This document shows positions 24,155-44,299 of a stretch of DNA of 64,000 nucleotides, piece by piece. Numbering within the stretch: the first letter of the stretch is position 1; every line of letters starts with the position of its first letter. The DNA lies in NCBI RefSeq assembly GCF_021917145.1, contig NW_025813837.1, positions 2,402,450-2,466,449 of the forward strand, read 5' to 3'. Source of the stretch: Hypomesus transpacificus (lineage: Eukaryota > Chordata > Actinopteri > Osmeriformes > Osmeridae). The notes under the pieces were generated by a model. That model saw only the letters and a list, made by a program, of their open reading frames with translations. It ran no database searches and was not told the origin of the DNA. Position numbers and translations under genes: made by a program.

Positions 24155-26149
24155 ATGGGGAGAAGTAGGAGCCGTTCTCCGCCGAGACGAGGTTCGTAGT
24201 GTACGAGTGGTTAGCTGTAAGGTCTCACAAACAATGTTAGCTTCTTTAGCTAAGTGGTGACTAAACGCAAACGTAGACAACGAACAAGCTACTACTCCCA
24301 GATATTCTTTCTGAAAATAGTTATTACAGACATGTGGCTTGCTCGTGCATGACTGTTGTAATTATCAGTTATGGTCATATTAGTTAATTGATTAACGCTA
24401 GCTGGATATTTGATTCAGAAAAAACTAGCACAACATGCTCAATACTGTACCAGAGAGGGCGCTTGTACCGTGAAATACTGTATTATTTTTTAATCAGTTA
24501 TCAGCAGTAACATATCCTCAATTTTAACGTAACTAATTGTGTTCACAAATCACAACTAGTCTAAGTGTTAATGATTTATCTTATTTTTATTAATAGAGAG
24601 GCGCCGTTCTCGCTCAACGTCCCGGGACCGCGAGACTAGAAGACGCAGGGAGAGGGAGCGCTCCAGGTCTCGGGACAGGGACAGGCGACGCAGCCGTTCA
24701 CGCTCTCCTCATCGGCGACGTTCCAGGTGAGACCTTTTTTGTCGTTGGTTTCATTCTCCAATGGAAGGGACATTGTATCAGAAAAGTTCAAATGACTACA
24801 ACTATTATAAGATCAGAAGATCTTATACGTGTTATTTTGCATCGTTGGTAGAATTGGAGAACGTCTCTTTCTTAGTGTAGATAACCCGTCCTCCAGCCAT
24901 GTCTGTTTTCCACACGCAGGTCTCCTCGTCGTCTCCGCTCTACATCCAGCTCTCCCTCGAGGCAGAAGGAGGATTCAAAGGAGAGAACTGTAAAGGAGCA
25001 TCAGATTTCTGGTGCTTAAACAAACTGCATAAACTAAGATGTTGGAAATCTTCACCCATGTGTTGGGAGTATTGGTTAATACACATACTTTTAGTAATTT
25101 AGCAGACGCTTTTATCCAGAGCGACTTACAGTAAGTACAGGGACATTCCCCCCAAGGCAAGTAGGGTTTAGTAACAACCTTCTGATTAATAGTCTGACTC
25201 CCTAACCACTCAGCCATCTTATCCCCCCATTAATAATACATATTACATACATGTTGGTTATGGCTACCTGCCTATATAAACTTCTGTTGCTATCGGATTC
25301 TTTTAATTCACCAATTCACTTTTAAAACGTAAACATTTGCACATTGTGTAGTGGTGGCTGTTGTCGTGCCTGTGTGTATGACTGTGTTTTATTTGAACAG
25401 AGGAAGACATGAAGGACAAAACTGAAGATGAGATTGAGATGATGAAAATCATGGGATTTGGCTCCTTCGACACCACCAAGGTATTATTATTTTTCTCTTC
25501 CCGTTGGTATTTCCACAAGGGGGCACAAGTTTTCCCAAGATGGTTATGAGCCTTTTTTTACATCTTTTCCTTTTTTAACATTGTTTTCTTTAATACAATT
25601 AACTTCTAAGATACAGTGCTTATGAACAACACGTTTCCATGTGTAAAATCTTTATTTCGACACAGGGGAAAAAGACTGATGGAGCAGTGAATGCCCATGC
25701 TATCAATGTGTCCCAGAAGAGGAAGTATAGGTATGTGAATCGGTCTAAGACACTAGTATACTACACACTTTTGCTGTAATTATCTCTAAATTGCATCAGT
25801 AGACATTGGAATTGATACATCCATTGTCTAATCTATTTCTGCAATGCTCTTTGTCCTTCACTAAGCATTGCTGTTGACATTTGTAAGCACTTATTAGAAC
25901 TAGTTTGTTAGCAAAGTTTCATTTGCTATTGAGAGGCCACTACTATAATGCACGCTGATCATCGCTTGCTCTTGTTGCACCAATCATCATAGCAGGTGTT
26001 TCGATGCAGACATCGCCTCTCTCATTGGTGGATGATGATGTAATGTACAATGCTGCAAAGGCAGCAATGATGTCATGTTTTTTCTCCCCTTCAGACAGTA
26101 CATGAACAGAAAAGGTGGATTCAATAGACCACTGGACTTTATTGCATGA
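24155..26149 (+). CDS. snrnp27: U4/U6.U5 small nuclear ribonucleoprotein 27 kDa protein
   Basis: Six exons: 24155-24191, 24597-24726, 24920-25011, 25401-25480, 25666-25730 and 26095-26149, giving 152 aa (human 155). Residues 1 to about 75 are an Arg/Ser-rich domain beginning [12 protein letters not shown]. The C-terminal half is the highly conserved family domain, with [48 protein letters not shown] and the terminal NRPLDFIA. The protein is a component of the U4/U6.U5 tri-snRNP, acting in the nucleus in spliceosome assembly and activation. Intron 3 has a weak donor (gtgctt) and contains a SINE fragment. Neighbour mxd1 lies in the same order and orientation as the human pair allows. Confidence 0.96.
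25093..25228 (-). repeat. V-SINE-type SINE fragment in snrnp27 intron 3
   Basis: Reverse-oriented copy with the conserved block tagcagacgcttttatcc, gcgacttacagtaagtac and, at the right, ctaaccactcagcca, the complement of the tRNA-like head. The middle is deleted relative to the copy at 35778-35956. Confidence 0.75.
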
Positions 26150-26349
26150 AGCTGGAAAGACTCAAGATCCTGTGGTGTGTAGACTTTGACATGCTTGGTT
26201 TTGTGGATGTTTTCCTTTTGTTGTGGTTCACTTTCTTCATTTATTGGTTCAACACAAATTCTACACAAAATTATGTAAATACTGAAAACATTGGAGCCAT
26301 GTGGACACCGTGTGTGGGTTTCTGATTGGAGCATGTGCATTTTTATTTC

Positions 26350-26355
26350 AATAAA
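26350..26355 (+). promoter_or_regulatory. snrnp27: snrnp27 poly(A) signal
   Basis: AATAAA 200 nt after the stop codon, the first hexamer downstream, followed by a T/G-rich stretch. Confidence 0.7.
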
Positions 26356-26477
26356 CGTCTTTTAAAACGACAGTTCTAGTCATGCCCTTGTTTTCTTATA
26401 GATCCTGAAACTTGTTGTAACTATGCTATAGCTTGTTATTGTTTGTGCTGTTCACTATTCAGATGACATCCTTCCAC

Positions 26478-26570
26478 ACTTCAAGTTCAAGTCTTTTATT
26501 GTCAGATGCACATAACAACACAGGGTCAGACTGGGCACTGAAATTCTTTGGACAAAGCAGAGCAACCTGG
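26478..26570. repeat. Unclassified fish interspersed repeat fragment
   Basis: The run caagtcttttattgtcagat, followed by acaacacagggtcagact and gaaattctttggac, resembles a repeat frequent in fish genomes. Family not determined. Confidence 0.35.
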
Positions 26571-28465
26571 CATAACATGACATACAAGTACACAGAACAT
26601 ATGTTACACCTATGACAAGCGAACATAATATAATAAACCTCCTAAATATACAAAATAATAAACAATGCAGTATACTAAACCTATAATACACATCCTATAC
26701 TAACCTTAACCTATACTAACCCAGAGACAAGTATGGTACAATTAGTGCAATATTGTATACTTGTCTCTTCCTTTACTCTAGTTCTAGCTGTAACAACCCA
26801 GATTATCTGGCTTTTTCTAATCAGTGAATATTGTTGAATTATCTGGATACATTATCAAACATCAACTTCAAACATGAGTTATGCCAATGCACACAATATT
26901 TTACAAAGACTGATGATACATACAAACATATAACATACAAAATATGTATTTTTAAAGATTGCTTTAGATCTAATATTGTATCTGTTACAATTAATTCATT
27001 TTTCATATCGATTTCCACAAATGAAGGCTCAGTTAAGCTCAAGGTAATTAACCATGTATTAATATGAAATACGTCTTTAAACAGTACTAGTTTACAGACC
27101 AATAGAAACACAGCATGTGATTTTGGCCAATCACTGAAAAGGAACTAAGGCCAACAACATAGCGTAGCCCCAATGGCTGCGATACACAGCGAAAGCAGCA
27201 TGTCAGGGAGGCGTGGTTTCTGGCATGGTTATTTAATGTAGGTGGGCCTTGGATACAAACTGGAGATATTATAGCCAATGGTTCTCGGCCTCACAAACAA
27301 GTAGCCAATAGTTGCACTAGTCTTGGCTTGTTGGGATCCATGATATGGAAACTGGGTCCATTGTGGCACCGAAAGCGATTTGTCAAAGGCAGGCAAAAGT
27401 GGTGTTCACACCAACATGGCGGAAAAGTCTACCAGTTGCATACTACCCCCACCACTTTAGCGATACATATGGCAAACTTGACAACTGATACCACCAATAG
27501 AAATTAATATACCATTTTGGGTAACCAATCATAGCATCTAGTTTTTTTTAATGAAAAGTATAGTAGAGCAGAGAACACCACCGACGGAATCAACAACACA
27601 CGTAGCTAGATAGCCAGGCATCTAGTTCATAAACTATTGCTGACGATAATTTTTTGTATAAACACCGTTTTCCACTGGCTTTCCAGCTCGTGACTACCAC
27701 AATCAACGCGTTATCAACCAGTCAACGACGTTTGCAAGAAAGCTGTACCAGCATAATTTATAACATCGTCAAGCTAGTGTAACAATCATTCGCTGGTTCA
27801 ATTGTTGATAGAAACAATTTTTTAACGTTGGACAAATAAGATTGCGTACAACGAAAATCTAAATATTTTTTATTGGTAACTTTGAAGCTGAAATTATTTG
27901 TATCTAACGTGGCTGGCAAGTTGTTGATTTTATGTTGTTGGCTGCACGTCGTTGACACCCCCTGGTTTTTGTACGTTACCAGCTAAGTTTAGTTTAGCTA
28001 GCGTTCGCTGTTTTCTTGAAGGTGACAATCAGTAGGACATAGTTTTTTAGAACACCCCGTACTTTTGGTGCTTTTTATCTTGTCATCAAACCTTGAGTGA
28101 AATTCTACTTTTTTGCTACTAGTCAAAGTCACTATTTGTTGGCAGCCTACACCAAGAAACGTTAGCCTAATAGCTATCTATCAACGAGTGTCAGCGCGAG
28201 CCTTATCGTCAGAATTTTTGACCAACGTTAGCTCTCTAACTAGCTAATAATTTACCCACTGTAACCAGTAAATAAACTAACTAACGTCAATCCTGCACAT
28301 TTATCGGTGAAGTATTAAAATATATACTTTGCAGTGCAGCTATTACTGGTATCGACAAGCATTGTTGCACAGAGAAGGCTAACCAAGCTCTAGCTGACTA
28401 CGTCCGATTATTGCACACATACATTTTGACCCAGGATTGTGATTTTATTGGTGTTATTGTTGAAC
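26571..28465 (+). other. snrnp27-mxd1 intergenic and mxd1 5' region
   Basis: A/T-rich sequence with no supported gene. The right part must contain the mxd1 promoter and 5' UTR, but no TATA box or clear start is visible. Confidence 0.45.
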
Positions 28466-36177
<7,712 letters not shown>

Positions 36178-36406
36178 GAGCACAGCCTTGTACCCCCAAA
36201 CCCCTCCTCCCCTACCCCCCACCTCCCAACACCCTTGTCTAGCTCTTCCCTCGCCCTCCCACCCTCCTCAAGTCTCTGCCAATCAGACCTCACTCCCAAC
36301 CCCCATCTCCTCCTCTCTCCCTCCTCCTCTCTCCGTCCCTCGATCTGACCAATCCCGAGGCGCCTCAAGCTGCCCGCGTGCCGCCTCTTGTCCCGCCCCC
36401 TCTGCT

Positions 36407-36511
36407 CCCCCCCCCCCCCCCCCCCCCCCCCCCCGGCAACACCACCGAGACATTCGCTCACGCCCATCCCGCCCTCCGCCAGCCAATCAGGGGGGGGGGG
36501 GGGGGGGGGGG
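36407..36511. repeat. C28 and G22 homopolymers as an inverted pair
   Basis: 28 C (36407-36434), a 55-nt spacer, then 22 G (36490-36511), all within the mxd1 3' UTR. In RNA the two runs could pair as a stem of up to 22 G:C pairs. Confidence 0.85.
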
Positions 36512-37292
36512 ATCAGTTTCGAGGCTCCCGAACGCTCCGCTCCAATCGGGTGTGCGGGGATCGACTAAAAAAGAAAAATGCACTCGGCCCCCGTCAGTGT
36601 CCACCAGCCCCCCCCTGGCGTCCGCAGCCAGAGAATGTGCTCGCCCGTCACCCCGCCCCCCCCACTGCCTGTTTTTGTATGCTTCTTCAGGAGCCAATGG
36701 AAAGCTGTTCTGAGATTGAGCCCTCCCAGTCGCCATGCGTCCAATGAGAGCGATTCCTTCCAAAGGTGGTGGCACAGCCACGGGGGGGGGGGGTGACCCA
36801 CCTGACCATCGTGAGCATGGTATTTTGCACTTAGAACAGAGGAAGGGTGGTCTCGGTGAGACGCTGGGTCAAACTCATGCCCCAAAGGCCCTGCAGCTAT
36901 AGTAGTAATGTAATATCAGGTGATTGTTGTCTAGTAAGCCTTTAAAAGTGAGTTGTCTGTCTGCACTACCCCCTCCCCATCCTCCCCACGGGGAGTTCTA
37001 GAACACTAGCCGCGGCCGTGATGTCATCCTCTTGTTGTCGTGGACGGCAGAAGCACGTGCACTCATCACCCAGGTTTTCGCAGAAGGACTGTTTGTGAAT
37101 CCCCATACGTGGCATTTGTGACAAGCATTTGTCATCTGTTGGTTTTGGTTTTGTTTGACATACCCTGTGGTTCATGCCTGCCATTTCAGAAGGACTACAA
37201 GGAAGAAGGAAAAGGAGAGAAGAAAAAAAAAAAAAATTATATGTGCAGCATGAGATTTAAATGGTGGGGAGGGTGAGGGAGGGAGGGTGTTT

Positions 37293-37558
37293 GGGGGGGG
37301 GGGGGGGGGGGGTTAACGTTGTCTTACTCTCTCTGATGACGGTGGCGTTGTTGTGCATCTAGTAAAATGTATGCGTGTGTGACACTGCTAGTCACGGTCG
37401 CTAGTAACAAGTCAGGAGAGAGACCGGAGAAGCGAGACAGGTCTGTATTTACTGAAGCCCGGAGAGACTCTCAACACATTCCATGCTCGATTCGTAGGTT
37501 GGAACGACATCAAGGCGGCCATAAATTCCGCCCCCCCCCCCCCCCCCCCCCCCCCCCC
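37293..37558. repeat. Second G20 and C28 pair in mxd1 3' UTR
   Basis: 20 G (37293-37312) and 28 C (37531-37558), 218 nt apart, repeat the same theme in the opposite order. Confidence 0.85.
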
Positions 37559-37796
37559 TCATTCATGAGAGCAGTATCAGAACCTACATTGATGTGTGTC
37601 AGGTTACCCACGGCAACCACAGAGTGGGCTTTAGCTCTCACGGGGGTCAAACTACGTGAGAAAGGTCAACCGTCGTACAGAAGTACAGATACTCTCCATT
37701 GCCTTGCCTACATAGATATTTATTATTTCAGCAGATTTTTGTCATGTCGGTGTAAATAGTTTGAAGAGAGATCTTTATGTATATCGAAAACAGGGA

Positions 37797-37802
37797 AATA
37801 AA
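37797..37802 (+). promoter_or_regulatory. mxd1: mxd1 poly(A) signal
   Basis: AATAAA about 1.6 kb after the mxd1 stop codon, in A/T-rich sequence. Confidence 0.5.
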
Positions 37803-37815
37803 AGTATTTATTAGA

Positions 37816-38103
37816 TTTAAATATACTAAATATATAGATGGATTATATATATATATATAAATATATAATAAGTTAAATATTTTATTGTTTGTGTTGTGAG
37901 GTTTTCTATGTGTAGTTTGTTTGCACAGCATAGTAATCCCTAGCTCTCTTTTAGAAACCGTCTTTCGTGCCTCTGGGCTGTTGTGTCGAATTTACCGCAC
38001 GGTGCTCCTAGAACTGAAACGTTTTATTTGTGGTGGGTATACTTTTGCCTAATTGATAAAAGCATCATTTCCTTCTCAACAGGGAAATGACGAAACCGAA
38101 CAA

Positions 38104-38135
<32 letters not shown>

Positions 38136-41100
38136 AAGAAATATGACAAAATTGTGGATAAAAAGTATAAAAATGCAAAGAGTTGTGGTGTGTCGGTGCT
38201 TTGGCGGTGCTGTCACGGTGAGAAGTTGCAGAGTTGGTTCACACATCTCGTGCCTAGGAGCTTTAGCCAAACAAAATGTCTCCTCCACCACTCAAGAGAC
38301 TCAACGCCAACATTATGGAGAACAGAATGGTTGGTGCTACAAGTAGCCTTCCTGCTGTCTCCAGAGAGAGAGAGAGGGGGGGGAGGGCTTAGCTGTTGGT
38401 TTCAGTGAATGTACAGTTAGTAGTCTGTAACTTTCAACTCCCTTTCTGCACTGTAGCAGCATGGCTGCCAAAGGAAACTCAAACCTGTGTCACGCAACAA
38501 GCTCCAGGTTAGAATGTGAGGATGACGCACCCTCCGAAAAAAAAAAAAAAAAAATCACTAAATAGGAGTAGAATTGTTTCTTCTAAATTTTGTTTGTGTG
38601 GAATGCAGCACGCGTGTCATTTTGATTCCTGTCCCAATAGAGAGAAACAATGCAGCCAGATGACTGTTGAAGGGGGATATGCTCCCAAGACTCGGGGGTC
38701 AAAATGACAGAGGACCGTCGGTGTGTCTGTTCCGTCACTGTCTTCAGAGAGACATTTTAAAGGTCATGGACGATGGGGTAGGGTCGGGGGGATGTTGTAA
38801 ACAAGAAATACTAATGGAAAAAAGGAATGTTTTTATTTGTTTTAAAGGTGCAAAACCCGAGGCCCCATATTTCAGTAGCCTCGCGTTAGAGCCAAGCATT
38901 AATGTCTGTCTACGGGAGAGATCGTTCTTCCTGCTCCATCCATGGCCTGTCCTCTGTGTCTTCCACACCCTCTCTCTCTCTGTGTCTCTCTCTCTCTGTG
39001 TCTCTGTCTCTCTCTCTCTGTGTCTCTCTCTCCGTCTCTCTCTGTCTGTCTCTCTCTGTCTGACTGCTATTTTGTATCATATTCACCCCTCCACAAGCTG
39101 TGCAGGCTACCATGGTGCATAGGGGCAAAATCAGCCGTTGTGTGGCCGCACACACACGGCGTCTTCACCGCTCACTCAGATGTGAAACATTCTGTCGAGA
39201 TCCTGGTGCTTTCAGCACCTGCCCTGAGAGCAGGTGTGGGTTCTTAAAAGAACAAGACAGCGCTGGGGTTATGTGTGTTCCAGCGTGTAAGCTATGGATG
39301 TGGTCCCCCTTTGGGGGTCCTTTGTTTCAATGTGTATATCTGGGCTATGTTTGTACAAAGTGGCTGACAGCCTTAACACAGACAAATGTATGAAATCCAT
39401 CGCATATTATATATATATATTGATGTATATAATATATGACATATAGACATGTATTAAAAAGGTCATTCCTTGTCATTGTGACTTGTGTGTTGCGGTCGCG
39501 CAGCACCCACTCATCACACAACAATAAAATCCACTGTCATACACGTGCATTGTTGCAGACTGCCTTTCACAGACACGAGAAGGGTCGGCATCTGTCGAAC
39601 AAGAAAAATAAATGGACATTTTGTACACTTACTTTTTAGAATTGGGAGAATTTGGACTGACTTGAAACAAAATCACTTAAAATGCGGAACAGTCATTTAT
39701 ATTTGTCAGTGACATGAAAGAAATAAAACATTTGAAACCCATGTTTACCTACCCTGCTGGTCCGTGTCTCTGTGTGATAGATGCTTCGAGCGGCTTCATT
39801 GCCACTTTACAACGATCTCTTAACATGGAAAGACATGCAGTGAGAGAGCAACAGGGCGTCTTTCTGGGGAAAGACCAGTCAACATGGCTGAAGATTAACA
39901 ATAAAACGGACGTTCATTGGAGGCACACGTCCAGGGAGGTCCCTCTAGGTCTTTCCTTCATCCTCGGTTAACAGACCGTGAGCGGACTAATCACTGGTTA
40001 TGGCCAGCTCACAATGCGTGTGTCCATTAACCCTACAGGACGGAAGAGGGGGATGGGCTCCATGGGCTGGTCCTTACAACATTCCCACCCCAAAGCGGAG
40101 CAGGCCGAGAGATGTGGAGGTTCTAGCATGTCGTTTTTTTTTTTTTATGTCTCCTGGTACAATTCCACCAGGCCTTTGAGTATCCCCCCCCCCACACACA
40201 CACACACACCCTCCAATGCTTCTCTCTTTCTCTCTGGGCAGCGTTGTTCAATTGAAGATGGGGGGGAAACGTGCCAAACTAAGCCTGGCGCTCCTCAGTC
40301 TCTGGAGGTGCTCGGCGAGTCTCACTTCAGCCGTTCACCGCCGCAGAGCTCTCATCACAAAAACATTGTGCTCAGCCGACGCCAAAACTGCTTCTTCATT
40401 CTGACCGCCCATTGTCTTCAGACTGTTTTCCCTGATAGGTATTTCTGGTGCGCTTTAAGGGATTGATTTATTTCGAGAGAGGTGGGAGGGGGTTCAGGGA
40501 AACCCTCTCAAGCACGCTCGGTACAATAGCCAGGAGAGGAAAGTCTCTCCAGCCCAGAAATGCTTAGGCTCTGGGGCTCTGGGTGATTTATGCATCAGCC
40601 CGTGACCCTCTTGACCTTTCCCATGGCCTTACTACCTGCTTCGTGACCCTTATCTCCCTCTGTGTTTGTGTTTTTGTAGTTGGATTCAGGGGTGACTGGG
40701 GGGGCTGAGATTTGATGAAGCACAGTTTACATGGGATGGGAGTTGTGACTTTGTTATTCTGCCTAACCCTTCACGAAGACACTCACACACACACACACAC
40801 ACACTTACTCAAACACACACACACACACTCTTATCAAACACATACTCTATATATCTCAAATATACATACACAACTTCAGAGTCTCATAAAACACGCAACA
40901 GTAAAAAACACTCAAGGATGATGACTTGAGGTGGCTCCCGGGGTTTTTATTGTCCCCTAATCTGTGTAGCTGACCTTGGACATCTACTGCAATGCAGATT
41001 TTATTGAACTGTCTACTGTGACATCTTATCTGATGGGGAGTGGATGTGTGTATACATTTGTGTCAGTGTCTTTGACCCTGCACCACCCATCCTGGCTGTC

Positions 41101-41726
41101 AGATTAGGCAAATCCAACAATTTATCCCAGCCCTGCAAACCCATCTCCGTGTGACCTTAGCCGGGTATACGTCTGCCTGGACAAGCCGTAGTGTGATCAC
41201 ACGCACACACACAGTGACACCATGGCCTAAGGAGAAATACACGAGGCAGGGTTTTTGTTCTATGTGTGTGAGCGGCCAGTCAAGAGGCTTTCCATGCTCT
41301 CTAGAAACATCCTTAGTCCTGTCAGATCAGAAAGGACATGCCATCATACGCATACAGCCGCCCTGTAAAGAGCTTAGTAGTGCATCAATGCTGAGCCAAG
41401 ATATCTGTCCTAATGGCTTCTCTCCTCTGGAAAGGCATTGTATTTATCATCATTTCAAATCTCTCTTACCCCCCCGTTGTTGGATTCAACTGTTCCTGAT
41501 CCCGAAGCCTAAACATGGACAGATGTCAAAGCCCGTAAGCCTTCTACCTGTAACAAACAACAACACAATATTGACAACAGTATGTGGTAGAACGGTATGG
41601 TGTTCCTGGAAGAGCTGGGGCCCTAGGGGGATTCGACATGAATCGAAGGATCTTTTTGACTGACAGTTGGAGATCTTGATCACTGTCTTCCGCAGCTGAG
41701 AGCCAAGATGGCGGCCAGAACATGGC

Positions 41727-41757
<31 letters not shown>

Positions 41758-44132
41758 GTGTTGACAGATGGAGCAGGTCAACTGCCAGCTCTCAGGGGAA
41801 GGGAGTGAAGAGTGCACATCAGACAAGATCAGTCCATCCAAGACTGAAGAGATGACAAACACACTGCGGCCAATGATGCACAATATACGTCAGAAGCTGT
41901 GTGTGTTTGTGTGTGTGTGGGTGTGTGTGTGTGTGAGGACCACCTGGCAAATCAAAGCACATGGGAACTGGAGTTTCTGTAAAGAGGAGCTGGCTGAAAG
42001 CCCATATAGCCTATGTTTTACTGTGGAGGCAAAAAGCCTACTTTGAGTTTCTACAAAAGAACTATATGAAAAACAATGACATGTCCTAACTAAAATGGTT
42101 CTGCATTTAATCAATTCCGACAATTTTAGCATTTGCATTTCATACCTTCTATATAGCGTCACACAGAAACGGGCACAATATCAAATTGATATTCACCTCT
42201 TCTCCAGCACAACAATGCATCCAATCTGCTCGGTTTGTTCCCTGCAGACCATGTGCTGATAATGGTTATCTCTTCTGGTACCTGTTCGTTCCTGTTGAGT
42301 CACTGCCATCCTCTCTCTCAATAAGGCCTTTAGCCGCAGATCATTAAACTCAAACACAGTCGAAATGCTGGCTCAGGTGAATCGCTTGAGACTCTGTGTC
42401 TGTGCGTTTGATGAATGGGTATACTGAAAAGAAATGTATTGGCAAACATATACACAAGTCTATCAGTGAAGGATTTTCCAGGTTGTCGGTGTAAATAAGT
42501 TTGAAGCGCTTGACGATGGCGTTCATTAGGATATAGGCTACATCTGAGCCTTAACACTTCAGAGCTAAATCCTGCAGACAGAACAGCAAGGGTAAGGGGA
42601 AGCTTATCTCTGTGGTGGATCAGGGACTTCATGTAGGCGAGTTGTCCCGTTGCTTGCTTGTTTTTGTTTTCTCTTTCTCTCTGCCCCGCCCTCTGCCTTT
42701 TTAGCACTCGCTTTCTTGACTTGCCGAGCATTATTGATCCCCCTACGCCCTCTAGTGGATGATCTTGGACATGCAAAACAACCTTCTCCCCTGAGGAAAT
42801 CCATTTACAATGTCTGGAATGATTTACAGTAACAAATGTCTGAGTCTGGACTGCTTCAAACTTGAATGATCAGGGATGAGAATACTTATGGAGACTCACA
42901 ACTCACTTCCCTTGACAAAAGTTTGCATTATTATTGTGTAATGAGCAAAGGCTATCTATACATTAATGTCATTGTTAAATGTTGTGAAATGAGTGTTAGT
43001 AACATGTTACATAAGCTTACCTAATTTGATGAACTGGTCGTTTGGTCAAGTCACCCAGTTTCAACTGGCCACAAAACCAACAAACAAACAACACATTTGA
43101 TACAACTAGCTATTTGTCTCGAAATCCAAATGCTTGCACTGATTTCTAGCGTTGATTGAACCTAGAAAACCTGCAGTCACCTGACACTCTCCCTAGCGCG
43201 TGGGTGTTGTATCCTTTGCAGGGGCGTGGTCGCTCTCCCGGAGCGCATTCAGGACCAAGACCAGCGGCAGACTGTCTCCACGCGGTAACCTTCCCCGGCC
43301 GGTGTGGTCCTCACAGCTACATATGCCAACCAACGAAAGTACCAGTAGACTAGGAGGCAGTATAATGATGCTGTACAATACATTTGGTAGAGTTAAATTG
43401 GCATAAACATGACCTGGCTTGGAAACAAGTACCAAACATTTAGTTTTGCATTTAGATTATGAGGCTGTAAATGAGGCAAGTCACACGTCGACCAGTGTGT
43501 CTCATCCCGTATTCCGATAATGCGGTGTCTGGGCGTGAGGGCTCTGCAGTATCATCTCACCAGGAACGCTCGCTGGCGCACACATCTACATACATCGATC
43601 TCGTGCCATTCTGCTGGGACAGCAAAGAAAAACTGCAATGACAGTGTTTAGTCCGCTAACATTACATGGCATAAAAAGTACATCCTATGAAATATTACCC
43701 ATAAATTACGCCCATTCCTGTTTTATACAGTATGTGTCATAGTTTCGTTAAAGTTGATCAATATAAACCTTTGCATATAGGCTACTTAAAGGTTAAAATA
43801 TGCGCATTAAGAAATGTAAAGTTACATTTTAACTGGTAGCTATACTTGTGGTTTAATCACATGCTATACATGTGTTGCTTATTTATCATTTGATGAATTC
43901 AATATTTCCGAATGTAATGCCCTACCAAGTCATCCTCATATCTTAAGACTATTAAGATATTTATGTGTGCATGGATAGGATTTCGTTTAATGTAAAGGTG
44001 TCAGAACTACACGGCAAAAGAGGAGTTGCATGAGTGACCGCGTGCTCCCCAGAGTATATCTTTTTTTGCGCGAGCTTGCAGGTTTCCCCTTCCCTACCAC
44101 CCCTGCGTCAAATGATGCTCGAGGTCCTGCGC
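37816..44132. other. mxd1-ina intergenic or distal mxd1 3' UTR
   Basis: No supported gene. It may include an extended mxd1 3' UTR to about 39730. It contains AT dinucleotide tracts near 38111 and 39411, a CT-rich stretch (38970-39060), CA tracts (40783-40830) and GT tracts (41727-41760, 41899-41935). A possible isolated exon at 41768-41898 is treated under findings. Confidence 0.4.
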
Positions 44133-44138
44133 TATAAA
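44133..44138 (+). promoter_or_regulatory. ina: TATA box of ina
   Basis: TATAAA in the context gctataaagg, 167 bp upstream of the ATG. Transcription should start near 44160, giving a pyrimidine-rich 5' UTR of about 140 nt. Confidence 0.7.
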
Positions 44139-44299
44139 GGCACCTGTCTTAGCCTTTACTTGCATCTCACTTTCTCTTCCTCTCTTTCGCTCTTTCTCTC
44201 TCACACTCTCTCCCACTTCCACACATACACACTCTCCCACGGGGCGGCGAGAACGGACTCCACAAGTACAGATCAGCATTCCAGGACTCCACCTCCAGC

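Larger units (their letters stand above)
36178..37815 (+). other. mxd1: mxd1 3' UTR (proximal form)
   Basis: Non-coding sequence after the stop, first very C-rich and then mixed, ending at an AATAAA at 37797-37802. Further AATAAA hexamers near 39520 and 39721 could give a longer form. Open frames of 100-169 codons over 36059-36880 are caused by the C/G-rich composition and are not conserved-looking. Confidence 0.6.
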
